A stretch of DNA of 64,000 nucleotides from Desulfosarcina widdelii (GCF_009688965.1 NZ_AP021875.1:4774001-4838000), one strand, 5' to 3'. Numbered from the stretch's first letter, positions 16,022 through 25,468 are shown. The notes: generated from the sequence alone by a model not told the origin. Made by a program: numbers and translations.

Positions 16022-17080
16022 ATGTTATTTGGAAAAAAAGACCGACTCATAGGCCTTGACATTGGATCCCGCAGTATCAAAGCAGCGGAAATTTCCGAAA
16101 CCAAAAAGGGGAAGACCCTTGAACGGTTCGGAATTATCGACATTGCTCCCGGCCTGATTGAAGATGGCGCCATCAACAACGCGGAGCAGGTTTCCGATAC
16201 AATTCGGCAGTTATTTAAAAATTACGGCATTAAAGGCAGTAATGTGGCGCTCTCTGTTGGCGGTTACTCGGTGATCGTAAAAAAAATCAATGTCCAGTCC
16301 ATGTCGGAAGATCAACTTCAAGATACTATCAGTTTTGAAGCGGAACAATACATTCCCTTTGACATCGCGGATGTCAATCTGGATTTCCAAATCCTCGGCG
16401 AGAATGAAAGCAACCCCAACCAGATGAGCGTATTGCTGGTTGCCGCCAAAAAAGAGATGGTTAATGACTATGTCAATCTTGCCCAGATGGCCGGGTTGAC
16501 CCCATGTGTCATCGATGTGGACGCGTTTGCCCTGCAGAATATTTACGAATTCAATGCCACTCCGGAAAAAAATGAAAATATCGCTCTGATCGACATCGGT
16601 GCAAGTAAAACCTCATTGAACATTCTAAAAGGCCAGACTTCCGTTTTCATGCGAGATGTATCGTTGGGTTGCGGCCAGATCAACCAGAAAATTTCCTCGT
16701 TGATCGACTGTTCGATAGAAGAAGCTGAGCAGATCAAGTTTGGAGAACAGTCCGAGAAAATTACAGCCGGAGACCTTTCGGACATCATTTCCTCCGTTGT
16801 TTCGGACTGGTGTACGGAAATCAGGCGGGCCCTGGATTTTTTCTATTCGACTTATCCGGACGACCAGATCAAAAGGATAATTCTCAGCGGTGGCGGTGGT
16901 AACATTAAGGAATTCAGGCAATTGCTGTCTGTGGAAACCTCGGCCGAAGTTGCGACAATCAATCCCTTTGAAGGGTTTTACATAGATGAGAATCGGTTTG
17001 ATGTGGAATTTCTAAAACGGATTGCTCCCCAGGCATCGATTAGCATGGGGCTGGCAACGAGAAAAGTTGATGATAAATGA
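16022..17080 (+). CDS. pilM: Type IV pilus assembly ATPase-like protein PilM
   Basis: A 352-residue cytoplasmic actin-like protein. It begins MLFGKKDRLIGLDIGSRSIK, the phosphate-1 motif of the FtsA/PilM fold, and continues with the PilM regions FEAEQYIPFDI, ALIDIGASKTSLNIL and ILSGGGGNIKEF. PilM docks the PilN N-terminus and links the inner-membrane alignment complex of the type IV pilus to the cytoplasmic motors. The ATG at 16022 was chosen; a longer frame from 15914 overlaps the XRE gene. Its stop overlaps pilN (ATGA at 17077). Confidence 0.95.
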   Translation: MLFGKKDRLIGLDIGSRSIKAAEISETKKGKTLERFGIIDIAPGLIEDGAINNAEQVSDTIRQLFKNYGIKGSNVALSVGGYSVIVKKINVQSMSEDQLQDTISFEAEQYIPFDIADVNLDFQILGENESNPNQMSVLLVAAKKEMVNDYVNLAQMAGLTPCVIDVDAFALQNIYEFNATPEKNENIALIDIGASKTSLNILKGQTSVFMRDVSLGCGQINQKISSLIDCSIEEAEQIKFGEQSEKITAGDLSDIISSVVSDWCTEIRRALDFFYSTYPDDQIKRIILSGGGGNIKEFRQLLSVETSAEVATINPFEGFYIDENRFDVEFLKRIAPQASISMGLATRKVDDK

Positions 17081-17655
17081 TACGCATTAATTTACTCCCA
17101 TTTCGAGCCGCACGGAAAAAAGAAGATATCAGGCGACAAGTATCCGTGTTTGTGTTGTCACTGGTTATGGTGCTGATCGTTGCCGGTTGGTGCAGCTATT
17201 ATTTGTCCGGCAAGATAAAAGCGCTGAACAAACAGATTCAGAGCACCCAGGAACAAGTCAACAAGTACAATAAAATCAACCAAGAGATTGCTGATATCAA
17301 GAAAAAGCTGGAGCTTTTAAACAAGAAGATCGATGTCATTAAAACCCTGGACATCACCCGCAAGGCCCCTGTCGAGTTGCTCGACGACATGTCCCGATTG
17401 ATCGTGGAAAAACGAATGTGGTATACTGACTTAACCGAAAAAGGGGGGCAGGTAACCGTTGTGGGAATCGCCTTGGACAATCCTACTGTCGCGGAATTCA
17501 TGACGCGATTGGAAAAGTCCAAAAGCTATCAAGATATCAGATTGGTTTCCATTAACAAAAACGATTCCATCAAGGGATTGGCCCTGAAAACATTCAGAAT
17601 CAAATTTTCGAAGTCGCTTCCAAAGACACAACCTAAACAGGTATCGAAGAAATGA
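17077..17655 (+). CDS. pilN: Type IV pilus alignment protein PilN
   Basis: A 192-residue bitopic inner-membrane protein. The N-terminus MIRINLLPFRAARKKE carries the conserved INLLP motif that binds PilM. One TM helix lies at about residues 22-42. A periplasmic coiled coil (about 45-90) and a ferredoxin-like C-terminal fold follow. It forms the PilMNOP alignment subcomplex. It overlaps pilM and pilO by four bases each, as in canonical pil operons. Confidence 0.93.
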   Translation: MIRINLLPFRAARKKEDIRRQVSVFVLSLVMVLIVAGWCSYYLSGKIKALNKQIQSTQEQVNKYNKINQEIADIKKKLELLNKKIDVIKTLDITRKAPVELLDDMSRLIVEKRMWYTDLTEKGGQVTVVGIALDNPTVAEFMTRLEKSKSYQDIRLVSINKNDSIKGLALKTFRIKFSKSLPKTQPKQVSKK

Positions 17656-18293
17656 AGAAGGGTACAGCGGTTTCAACCGAAAAAGTCAATCCGGTTTTTG
17701 AGAAGCTTGAGCAGCTTACCAAAATACAGCGAATCGGAATATGGATCGGCGTCCTGGTCCTGATTGTGGCGGCATTCGTTTACTTTTCCTACCTTCCAAA
17801 TTTCAAGCAAATCGATAAGCTCAGAAATAAACTGGCAAAAATTGAAAAACAGCTTGAAGTTGCCAAAAAGAATGCACGGGAATTAAATGCATTCAGAAAA
17901 AAAATGCAGGAAGCTGAAGATCAATTCAAAATTGTGATGCAGGCCCTGCCCGAAAAAGAGGAAATTCCAACACTGCTTACCGGGATATCCAGAGCGGGGA
18001 AAGACGCGGGCTTGGAATTCATATTGTTTCAACCCAAGCCGGAGAGAAAAAAAGACTTCTATGCGGAGATTCCCGTAGCGATCAAGGTGATCGGCGGTTA
18101 TCATGGGGTGGCCACGTTTTTCGAAAATGTCGCTGAATTGAACCGAATCGTCAACATCAGGGATGTGCACATGGTCCCGGATAAAGGTAGCGAGAAGCTG
18201 CTTACCAATTGTTCGGCGGTCACCTATAAATTTCTTGAAGAGTCCGAGCAACCAAAAAAGAAAAGTAGAAAATCCAAGAGGAAGAAGAAGTAA
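17652..18293 (+). CDS. pilO: Type IV pilus alignment protein PilO
   Basis: A 213-residue inner-membrane protein with one TM helix (about residues 28-50), a periplasmic coiled coil (about 55-95) and a PilO-type domain with the conserved LPEKEEIPTLLTGIS and FEN-VAELNRIV regions. The C-terminal tail is unusually lysine/arginine-rich. PilO heterodimerises with PilN in the periplasm. Gene order pilMNOPQ and the four-base overlap with pilN support the call. Confidence 0.93.
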   Translation: MKKGTAVSTEKVNPVFEKLEQLTKIQRIGIWIGVLVLIVAAFVYFSYLPNFKQIDKLRNKLAKIEKQLEVAKKNARELNAFRKKMQEAEDQFKIVMQALPEKEEIPTLLTGISRAGKDAGLEFILFQPKPERKKDFYAEIPVAIKVIGGYHGVATFFENVAELNRIVNIRDVHMVPDKGSEKLLTNCSAVTYKFLEESEQPKKKSRKSKRKKK

Positions 18294-18297
18294 AGCC

Positions 18298-18900
18298 ATG
18301 CGAATGCAAAATAGACAATCATTTAGTTTTGTTCTTCTTTTTCTGATGATATTTTTTCTCTCCTGGGGGTGTGGAGGGAAAGAAGAACCAGCCAAAGCTC
18401 CGGTGGTCAGTAAGAAAATTGCCGTCAAGAGCAAGGATCAAGCACAGAAAGAAGGCGAAACCGTAAAAACGGAGACTTCCGCGAAAAAGCCGGAGAAGGC
18501 TATGGTCGGGCAGGAGGGTCAGGCAACAACGCGCATCTATGACCCCAAGCAACGCATCGATCCGTTTGCACCGGTTTTCGGGACCAAAAAAGAAGATACC
18601 GAATCGAAAGAAAGAAAACGAAAAAAACGGATTCCGCAAACGCCGCTGGAACGAATCAGCCTGGATCAGTTGAAACTGGTGGCCATTATTCGGGCCTCGA
18701 CAGGTAATCGTGCCCTTGTTGAAGATGCCATGGGTAAGGGATATATCATCCGAAACGGGACCTATATTGGCCTGAATTCAGGGATGGTTACCCAGATCAA
18801 TGCCAACAGCGTGATTGTTGAAGAAGAGGTTGAAAACCTTAAAGGGGATTTTGTTCTTCAAAGCACCGAAATAAAACTTCAGAAACCAGCTGGAGAGTGA
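18298..18900 (+). CDS. pilP: Type IV pilus lipoprotein PilP
   Basis: A 200-residue lipoprotein. A hydrophobic leader ends in the lipobox LSWGC. A charged, low-complexity linker (about residues 30-95) follows, then the PilP beta-domain beginning at YDPKQRIDPFAPVF and ending with the GDFVLQSTEIKL strand. PilP connects the PilN/PilO complex to the N-domains of the secretin PilQ. I chose the ATG at 18298, four bases after pilO; the longer frame upstream lies inside pilO. Confidence 0.92.
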   Translation: MRMQNRQSFSFVLLFLMIFFLSWGCGGKEEPAKAPVVSKKIAVKSKDQAQKEGETVKTETSAKKPEKAMVGQEGQATTRIYDPKQRIDPFAPVFGTKKEDTESKERKRKKRIPQTPLERISLDQLKLVAIIRASTGNRALVEDAMGKGYIIRNGTYIGLNSGMVTQINANSVIVEEEVENLKGDFVLQSTEIKLQKPAGE

Positions 18901-18901
18901 T

Positions 18902-21310
18902 ATGCACAACTTCAGGATCAAGCTTTCAAAAAAATTGGCACTTGTTTTTTGTGTTGGATTGGTTGTTGCCTTTACCTATGCAGGATGTGCAACCCAGCAA
19001 TCTGGTTCTAAAGCAGGTGCGACCGGTGTTGATTCTTCTCAGGCATTGGAGATAACTTCCGTTGAAGTGTCTGAAACGTCCGATTCAATGGCGGTGGTCA
19101 TCGACGGACCTGACCCGTTGACCTACACGTCGGTGAAACAGCCGGCGCCTCTGGGAGTAATTCTCTATTTTCCCAATACCCGTCTGAATGTTTCACAAAC
19201 CGACATGCAGTCTAACGGTGATCCCATCGTATCGGTTCATGCCGGCCAAATCGAAACCCAACAGACCACCACAAGGATTGAAATCCTGCTGAATACGGAT
19301 GTTCCCTATAATGTGGTGCAAAATGGAACTTCTTTGGCCGTTCGTTTTGATAAGCGTTCGGTTGCTTCAACCGAGGCCGAAACCAAGGCGACTGAAAAAT
19401 CCGCTTTGACAACCCAAGAAGACGATGCCACATCTTCACCCGTGTTGGTGTCGTCAGGAGCCAGTTCGACTCAAGCTTCAGGTGTTTATCAGGGCACGGG
19501 CATACCGATTGGAAAAGAAGATCAGATATGGGTGAATCGAATTGATTTCCTGGGAGAAACCGGAGGCCGGTCCACATTGTCCATCGAAACGACGGCCAAG
19601 GTCGATTACAAGATAGAGAAAGTGTCCGACAAACTTCTCGAGCTGCGTTTGATGAATGCCAACATTGCTGAATTCAGACAGCGCCCGCTGATTACCACTC
19701 GCTTTGAAAGCGCCGTCAATCGGATTATGCCCATTCAGCTGCCTTCCATGAAGGATTTTTCACTGTTTTCCATCGAATTGAGAGAGCCTGTACCCTATTA
19801 CACCGAGCAGGTTGGCGCATTGCTGCTGGTTCACTTCGACGCCTCTTCCATACCGCCTGCGCCTGCTGATGAAAGCAATCTGCCGGACTGGAAAAAAGCC
19901 CTTGTAGAAACCGTGGGGCCGGCGGATGTGGTGGCCTCTTATTCTTCAGGATCGGAAAAAAACAGTAAAATCAATACTCCCGGGGAGGCTTTGACCGGGG
20001 GAGACCGGCCCGATACCGCCGAATCGGAAGATCTGCTTTTAGAGGCCGACCAGGCCATGGTGCTAACAAAGAAGGTGAAAAAATACACCGGTGAAAAGAT
20101 CGCGCTGGATTTTTTCCAGACAGACATCAAAAATGTCTTCCGGATTCTGCGGGAGGTCAGCGGAAAAAACTTTGCGATTGACAAGGATGTCCAAGGAAAA
20201 GTTACCCTTACGCTGGACAAACCTGTTCCCTGGGATCAGGTCATGGATCTGGTGCTGCGGATGAACCAGCTGGGCATGGTGGTTGAGGGTGATATTGTAA
20301 GAATTGCGACCCTGGCAACCCTTAAAAAAGAGAACGATCTCCGCAAGGCGCAAATTGCCGCCATGCAGAAGGAAAAAGAGCAGATCAAGGCACTGGAGCC
20401 GCTGCAAACGCGTTACATTCCGATCAGTTATTCGGATGCTGCCAAAGAGGTGGTTCCCCACTTGCAAAGTATTGTTACAAAAGATCGCGGGTCGGTTACC
20501 GTTGATACGAAAAACAATCAGATTATCATCACGGACACCGCTGAAAAAATCGCCCAGGCAGAAAAGATCGCCAGACAGATCGACAAGGTCACCTCTCAGG
20601 TGGTGATCGAAGCCCGAGTCGTTGAGATCACCGAAAGTTATTCGAGGGATCTGGGATTCACATGGTCGGGAGATGTGGGGCCCATTGCACTTAACGACAA
20701 GGTTTCTCTCGGTGGATCCGTGGCCATGAATTACCCCGCCTCTTCGACTAGCGGTATCGGGTTCAGCCTTACTCGCGTTCTGGATACTCCATTTGCCTTG
20801 GATGCAGAGCTTTCCGCAATCGAATCCAACGGAAACGGCAAGATCCTTTCAGCCCCCAAAATTGTTACGCTCAACAATAAAAAAGCGACAATCAAGCAGG
20901 GTCAGGAAATCGGCTATCTGGAGAGGGATTCAGCGGGCGGGTCCTCCGTAAAGTTCAAAGATGTGGATTTGCTTCTCGAAGTTACCCCCCATGTGACTCC
21001 TGACAACCGCATTTCTCTAACGATATTGCTGAAAAAAAACGATGTTACCGATTTTGTAGATGGGGGCCCCGTTATTTCCACCAACGAGGCCAACACCCAG
21101 CTTCTGGTCAACGATGGCGATACGATCGTGATTGGCGGCATCATTAAATCCTCGGAAACCAAAACAAAGACAGCTTTTCCGGGCCTTCACAAGATTCCGG
21201 TGCTTGGGTGGTTGTTCCAAAATAATATCGATGATAAAGACGATAACGAATTGCTGATTTTTCTGAATCCAAAAATTGTTCAACTGGAACAGCGTTCATC
21301 AGAATTATAA
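18902..21310 (+). CDS. pilQ: Type IV pilus secretin PilQ
   Basis: An 802-residue outer-membrane secretin. The signal has a possible lipobox (TYAGC). Two AMIN domains follow (about residues 42-150 and 200-310, the second starting NRIDFLG). A long linker comes next, then an STN/N0 domain (IALDFFQTDIKNVFRILREVSGK), the N1 domain, and the C-terminal secretin beta-domain ending VPVLGWLFQNN and LLIFLNPKIV. It forms the gated outer-membrane pore for the pilus. AMIN domains bind peptidoglycan and place the pore. It is the last gene of the operon; a strong terminator follows at 21391-21441. pilB, pilT and pilC homologues are not in this window. Confidence 0.95.
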   Translation: MHNFRIKLSKKLALVFCVGLVVAFTYAGCATQQSGSKAGATGVDSSQALEITSVEVSETSDSMAVVIDGPDPLTYTSVKQPAPLGVILYFPNTRLNVSQTDMQSNGDPIVSVHAGQIETQQTTTRIEILLNTDVPYNVVQNGTSLAVRFDKRSVASTEAETKATEKSALTTQEDDATSSPVLVSSGASSTQASGVYQGTGIPIGKEDQIWVNRIDFLGETGGRSTLSIETTAKVDYKIEKVSDKLLELRLMNANIAEFRQRPLITTRFESAVNRIMPIQLPSMKDFSLFSIELREPVPYYTEQVGALLLVHFDASSIPPAPADESNLPDWKKALVETVGPADVVASYSSGSEKNSKINTPGEALTGGDRPDTAESEDLLLEADQAMVLTKKVKKYTGEKIALDFFQTDIKNVFRILREVSGKNFAIDKDVQGKVTLTLDKPVPWDQVMDLVLRMNQLGMVVEGDIVRIATLATLKKENDLRKAQIAAMQKEKEQIKALEPLQTRYIPISYSDAAKEVVPHLQSIVTKDRGSVTVDTKNNQIIITDTAEKIAQAEKIARQIDKVTSQVVIEARVVEITESYSRDLGFTWSGDVGPIALNDKVSLGGSVAMNYPASSTSGIGFSLTRVLDTPFALDAELSAIESNGNGKILSAPKIVTLNNKKATIKQGQEIGYLERDSAGGSSVKFKDVDLLLEVTPHVTPDNRISLTILLKKNDVTDFVDGGPVISTNEANTQLLVNDGDTIVIGGIIKSSETKTKTAFPGLHKIPVLGWLFQNNIDDKDDNELLIFLNPKIVQLEQRSSEL

Positions 21311-21390
21311 CTGTATTTTCAAATGACACTTTTCGTCAGGTAATTCAGGAGATCATTTCACAACGACTCGCTTGACTTTCTGCAAAAATA

Positions 21391-21441
21391 CTGAAGCCGG
21401 AGGCCGGATGATTGACATCCGAACTCCGGCTTCAGTTTTTT
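21391..21441 (+). terminator. Strong terminator after pilQ
   Basis: A perfect 12 bp stem, CTGAAGCCGGAG (21391-21402) / CTCCGGCTTCAG (21424-21435), with a 21-nt loop and six T residues directly after. The A-rich sequence upstream (GCAAAAATA) could also give partial function for the convergent regulator gene. Confidence 0.85.
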
Positions 21442-21461
21442 ACCTTGCTGCCCCTAAAATC

Positions 21462-22118
21462 CTAACCCCCGTAAAGAACCGCCAAAATGGTGGCCTGGCC
21501 GCTGGCGGCGGCAATCAAGTGAGGTGTGGTGGACAGGTAGTAGGCGCTGTCCCCGGGCTCCAGATTGAAATGATCGTCTCCGATGTCCAGTGAAACCGCT
21601 CCTTCCAGCACATAGATAAACTCCTCACCGTCATGGACGGAGCGCTGCTGGTCCGGCGCTTCCTCCAATTGGACAATCAGGGATTCCATGTGGCGGCCTT
21701 TTACTTCCGGGGCCAAGCTTCGGTAGGTGTAGGCCTGTTTTTTTCCCTTCTGGGAGGTGGATCGGGAGACGATTTTCTGGTCTCCCTTACGGGTGATGGC
21801 ATATAGTTTTTCGCCCACCCCGGAAACCAGGCGGCCGAAAGCGCTGTCCAAGGCTTTTGACAGCTTGATGGCCGTGCCCAACTGGGGTTGGACTTCGCAG
21901 TTTTCGATACTGGCGAGCAGTTCCACCTCGAAACCGGTCATGTGGGACAACTCATCCAGGGAGATGCCCTTGGACTCGCGGATGGTCTTGATGCGCTGCC
22001 CGATGTCTTCGCGTTCGCCCTCCGATGAGGCACAACTGTCGGTAGATTTGTCGATTCGACCGGTAAGATCTTCGAAGTAATCCACGTTAATGTGGGGTTT
22101 TTTCCCGCTTGTTTCCAT
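21462..22118 (-). CDS. XRE-family regulator with C-terminal cupin domain
   Basis: A 218-residue protein. An N-terminal HTH_3 domain (RIKTIRESKGISLDELSHMTG, about residues 42-95) is joined to a C-terminal cupin_2 barrel (HDGEEFIYVLEGAVSLDIGDD and LEPGDSAYYLSTTPHLI). This HTH-cupin design is typical of small-molecule-sensing regulators such as PuuR-like proteins. The extra N-terminal 40 residues are polar and unassigned. The start has a good AGGAG ribosome-binding site. It is convergent with pilQ and separated from the downstream acyl-CoA operon by repeat element D. The ligand is unknown. Confidence 0.88.
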   Translation of the reverse strand: METSGKKPHINVDYFEDLTGRIDKSTDSCASSEGEREDIGQRIKTIRESKGISLDELSHMTGFEVELLASIENCEVQPQLGTAIKLSKALDSAFGRLVSGVGEKLYAITRKGDQKIVSRSTSQKGKKQAYTYRSLAPEVKGRHMESLIVQLEEAPDQQRSVHDGEEFIYVLEGAVSLDIGDDHFNLEPGDSAYYLSTTPHLIAAASGQATILAVLYGG

Positions 22119-22154
22119 GGTAATGCTCCTGCTATTGATTTTTTTATTCTTTGA

Positions 22155-22276
22155 CAGCGGCGTAAAAAGTCCGATATCTGCGAACCGTGTTCATCCCTCG
22201 TCACTATGGAGTACCCATAAGTACAACCCGTTACTCGGGAACCGCAAGCCTTGATCTCGAACCTTTTACGACGCTG
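22155..22276. repeat. CGTAAAAAGT-bounded inverted-repeat element D
   Basis: A 122 bp element with near-perfect terminal inverted repeats: CAGCGGCGTAAAAAGT (22155-22170) and ACCTTTTACGACGCTG (22261-22276). It is a shorter relative of element C, sharing the left CGTAAAAAGTCCGATATC and the right CGCAAGCCTTGATCTCGAAC sequences, with a diverged middle. It lies between the 3' end of the HMG-CoA-lyase-like gene and the start of the XRE-cupin gene. No ORF was seen. Confidence 0.75.
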
Positions 22277-22305
22277 AAACGATTTTTTGTGTGTTCAACT
22301 TCTTG

Positions 22306-23472
22306 TCAGGGCCGATAGCGCTCCGGCAGTACGGCCTTTCCTCCCCATTCGGCAGGAACGTTCTGACCGGCAGATTCGCCGAATTTTTCCTTGATTTTTT
22401 TCAACCCCGGCCGGGCAAATTTCAGATGCCCCTCCTTGAGGGTACGGCCGTTGATTACCGCCTCGCTACGCAGCCGGTGGCCCACGGTGCGTTCCAACTG
22501 GCGTCCCAGCCACAGCACCCGGTCCACATTGTATCCGTGCTCGATGCCCATCTCATCGATCTGCACGAGCATATCTTCCAGGCATGTCAGCCCCACATAG
22601 CGGGGGTCCTCGTAGTAATACTCGCCCGTGCCGGGCACCGGGCAATCGTCCAGGAAATTGGCCGGCTGACCGCCCAGACCGCCCAGGGTGCCCTCAAAAT
22701 GGCAGATGCCGGCTTGCAGGGCGGCCAGCACAGAAGCCGAGGCCACCCGCTTGGTTTCATGGAAATGCGCAATATGCACGGAAGTATCCGGAATCTCGTC
22801 CAGAATCATGGAAAAGTAGCGGTAGACTTCCGGTGCCGATGCGCTGCCGTCGTGGTCGGCGTGCTCAATGTCCGTTGCGCCGATCTCCAGCCATCGCTTG
22901 GTGAACTCCACGGCATCCTTGAGTTCGGTTGCTCCGGCAATGGGGCTGCCCCAGATGGTGCTGACGGTGCCGCACATTTTCAAACCGGCATCCCGACATT
23001 TACGGATGGCGCTTTCGCACTCTTTCCAGTACGCGGGCAAGGTGGTCCCGGAATTGGCGAAATGGTGTTCTTCCTCGGTGGAAACCATCATCAGACAACG
23101 GTCCGGCCCCACGCCCTTTTTGGCCAGTTCGATGGCCCGATCCACGGACGGCTCGCGAATGGTTACCGCCGTGATGGTGATTTCGTCCGGGTCGACGCCC
23201 CGTTTTTTGCAGCGGGCCTTGAATCGGTCGCTGCGCAAGTGGGCCAGCACCTCCTCGGCGTCGCTGAACTGGGGCATCAGGTAGGGATTGCCCAGGTTGG
23301 TCACCTCGATATTCCTGCAGCCGGCAAAAATCATTTCTTCCGCGTAGAAAATCTTGGCCCGGGTGGAGACGAATTTTTCCAGGTGCTGGAACCCATCCCG
23401 AACGGTGATGTCCCCCAAGGTCACTTTCTTAGGCATTCGCGGAAAGATTTTCCAGTAGTCGTATTCGGTCAT
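22306..23472 (-). CDS. HMG-CoA lyase-like / pyruvate carboxyltransferase family enzyme
   Basis: A 388-residue DRE-TIM metallolyase-family protein. The N-terminal motif VTLGDITVRDGFQHLEKF is the family's (D/E)xxRDGxQ substrate/metal region. EVTNLGNP and a late HFHETKR metal-ligand histidine region fit the HMGL-like barrel. Members cleave or form C-C bonds of CoA esters or 2-oxo acids. Its operon (acyl-CoA dehydrogenase, enoyl-CoA hydratase) favours cleavage of a branched 3-hydroxyacyl-CoA. The start at 23472 is preceded by AGGAGG. It lies 13 bases after the enoyl-CoA hydratase gene. The family is secure; the substrate is not. Confidence 0.85.
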   Translation of the reverse strand: MTEYDYWKIFPRMPKKVTLGDITVRDGFQHLEKFVSTRAKIFYAEEMIFAGCRNIEVTNLGNPYLMPQFSDAEEVLAHLRSDRFKARCKKRGVDPDEITITAVTIREPSVDRAIELAKKGVGPDRCLMMVSTEEEHHFANSGTTLPAYWKECESAIRKCRDAGLKMCGTVSTIWGSPIAGATELKDAVEFTKRWLEIGATDIEHADHDGSASAPEVYRYFSMILDEIPDTSVHIAHFHETKRVASASVLAALQAGICHFEGTLGGLGGQPANFLDDCPVPGTGEYYYEDPRYVGLTCLEDMLVQIDEMGIEHGYNVDRVLWLGRQLERTVGHRLRSEAVINGRTLKEGHLKFARPGLKKIKEKFGESAGQNVPAEWGGKAVLPERYRP

Positions 23473-23485
23473 GATATCCTCCTTT

Positions 23486-24268
23486 TTATAATCCCTTGTA
23501 AACCGGTTTGCGCTTTTCCCGAAATGCGGCCAGGCCTTCAAGGCGATCTTCGGTGGGTATGCAGACCCAGTAGGCGTTGGATTCGATGGCCAGACCGGTG
23601 GAAAGGTCCGTTTCCATGCCGTAGTTGATGGCGTACTTGGCCTGTTCGATGGCCACGGGGCCGGTTTCGCAGATCTCGGCAGCCATCTCGCGGCAGGTGG
23701 CGATGAGGTCTTCGGGCTTACAGATCTTGTTCACCAGGCCAATCTCAAGGGCTTCGTCCGCGCCGATCCGTTTTCCGGTAAAGATCAGTTCCTTGGCTTT
23801 GCCTTTGCCCACCAGACGCGGCAGACGCTGGGTGCCCCCGGCGCCGGGGATGATGGCCAAGCGGGTTTCGGTTAGTCCCATGGTAGCGTTCTGCGAGGCA
23901 ATGCGGATATCCGAAGCCAGGGCCAGTTCCGTGCCTCCGCCTAAGGCCACACCGTTGACCGCGGCGATCACCGGCTTGTTGAGCTGTTCAATTTCGGTAA
24001 AGAGGTTGCGAATGGTATAGATGTATTCCTTTACCTGAATGGGCGACAGGGTCGCTCTTTCTTTCAGATCGGCTCCGGAGCAGAAGGCCCGATCGCCGCT
24101 GCCCGTGACGATTACGACCCGCACGTCCGGGTCGAAACGGATTTCGGCGATCTTGGCTTTGAGGGCGTGCAGCAGGGCAAAGTTGAAGGAATTCATCACT
24201 TCGGGCCGGTTCAGCGTGATTACGGATACGCCTTCCTGCTGTTCGCTGAGCAAAATGGATTCGTTCAT
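23486..24268 (-). CDS. Enoyl-CoA hydratase/isomerase family protein
   Basis: A 260-residue crotonase-fold protein. FCSGADLKERATL forms part of the oxyanion hole. The second signature ALGGGTELALASDIRIAS and TRLAIIPGAGGTQRLPRLVG follow, then catalytic-region residues near residue 135. Both the oxyanion Gly and a Glu in GGGTELAL are present, suggesting hydratase activity rather than a dead homologue. It acts in beta-oxidation-type degradation with the neighbouring acyl-CoA dehydrogenase. The ATG has a good ribosome-binding site (AAGGAG). Confidence 0.9.
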   Translation of the reverse strand: MNESILLSEQQEGVSVITLNRPEVMNSFNFALLHALKAKIAEIRFDPDVRVVIVTGSGDRAFCSGADLKERATLSPIQVKEYIYTIRNLFTEIEQLNKPVIAAVNGVALGGGTELALASDIRIASQNATMGLTETRLAIIPGAGGTQRLPRLVGKGKAKELIFTGKRIGADEALEIGLVNKICKPEDLIATCREMAAEICETGPVAIEQAKYAINYGMETDLSTGLAIESNAYWVCIPTEDRLEGLAAFREKRKPVYKGL

Positions 24269-24301
24269 ACGATTCTCCTTTATGGTCCCGATTCCTGGCG
24301 G

Positions 24302-25450
24302 TCAGCAGCCGATGTATCGGGAAATGACGAGGCGCTGAACCTCGGAGGTGCCTTCGCCGATGTCCAGCAGCTTTTGATCGCGGTAGAACCGTTCCACGTC
24401 GTATTCCTTCATCAGTCCGTAGCCGCCGTGAATCTGTACGGCGTGGTTGGCCACACGGCCCATGAGTTCGGAACAGTAGAGCTTGGCCATGGCGGCTTCC
24501 TTTTCGAACGGCCGTTTTCGGTCCCTGAGCCAGCAGGCTTTGTAAAGCAGGTTGCGGCCGCACTCGATCTCCATGGCGCTGTCGGCCAGCTTGAAGGCCA
24601 CGGCCTGAAATTTGGAGATGGGTTGGCCGAACTGCTCGCGCTTCTGGGCGTATTTGAGGGCCGTGTCGTAGGCCCCCTGGGCGCCGCCCAATCCCATGGC
24701 CCCGATGGAAAGGCGGCCGCCGTCCAGGGTCTGAAGCATTTGATGGAATCCGTCCCCCTGACGTCCCAGAATGTTTTCTGCCGGAACCCGCACGTCGTCG
24801 AAATAGAGTTCGGCCGTGTTGGAGGCGCGCCACATCATCTTTTTTTTCATGGGGACGGCTTTGAAGCCCTTGGTGCCGCTTTCAACGATAAAGCAGGTAT
24901 ATTCGGGTTTGCCGTTGGCGCGGGTGCCCGTAATGGCCTGCACGGTTACCCCCAGGGTCATTTCGCTGGCTGCGTTGGTGATGAAAATTTTGGAGCCGTT
25001 GATCACCCATTCGTTGCCGTCGCGCACCGCAGTGGTTTTGGAACCGCCGGCATCGGAGCCGGCGGTGGGTTCGGTAAGGCCGAATCCCCACAAGGCCTCA
25101 CCGGAGCAAAGTTTGGGAAGATATTTTTTTTTCTGCTCTTCATTGCCGAAGTAATACAGCGGTCCGATGCCCAGCGAGTTGCCAGCGGCAATGGTGGCCG
25201 CCTGGGATCCGTCTACCCGGGCGATCTCCTCTACGGCGATGATGTAGGAGATGTAGTCCATGGCCTGGCCTTCGTAGGCTTCCGACACGAACATGCCAAA
25301 CAGACCGATTTCCCCCATTTTGCGGGTGAGGTCGGTCGAAAATTCCTCCGCCTCGTCCAGATCCAGAGCCACCGGCGCAATTTCACTCTGGGCGAACTTG
25401 CGCACCTCCTTGCGAATCATTTCCTGTTCTTTGGTCAAGTCAAAATCCAC
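24302..25450 (-). CDS. Acyl-CoA dehydrogenase
   Basis: A 382-residue flavoprotein of standard acyl-CoA dehydrogenase length. Signatures are GFGLTEPTAGSDAGG (FAD binding, about residues 120-135), KIFITNA, and the C-terminal QIHGGYGLMKEYDVERFYRD. The catalytic base Glu probably lies in the C-terminal domain, in or near YDVERFYRD or the GEGTSEVQRLVI stretch; the second matches short/branched-chain enzymes such as isovaleryl- or butyryl-CoA dehydrogenase. It starts at a GTG at 25450 with AAGGAGG upstream. It is the first catabolic gene after the TetR gene, 18 bases downstream of it. Confidence 0.92.
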   Translation of the reverse strand: MDFDLTKEQEMIRKEVRKFAQSEIAPVALDLDEAEEFSTDLTRKMGEIGLFGMFVSEAYEGQAMDYISYIIAVEEIARVDGSQAATIAAGNSLGIGPLYYFGNEEQKKKYLPKLCSGEALWGFGLTEPTAGSDAGGSKTTAVRDGNEWVINGSKIFITNAASEMTLGVTVQAITGTRANGKPEYTCFIVESGTKGFKAVPMKKKMMWRASNTAELYFDDVRVPAENILGRQGDGFHQMLQTLDGGRLSIGAMGLGGAQGAYDTALKYAQKREQFGQPISKFQAVAFKLADSAMEIECGRNLLYKACWLRDRKRPFEKEAAMAKLYCSELMGRVANHAVQIHGGYGLMKEYDVERFYRDQKLLDIGEGTSEVQRLVISRYIGC

Positions 25451-25468
25451 AACGGCCTCCTTTCGGTC

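Noticed and set aside
22291..23628. 445-codon plus-strand ORF opposite the lyase and hydratase genes
   Set aside because: It crosses two real genes on the other strand and shows no domain.
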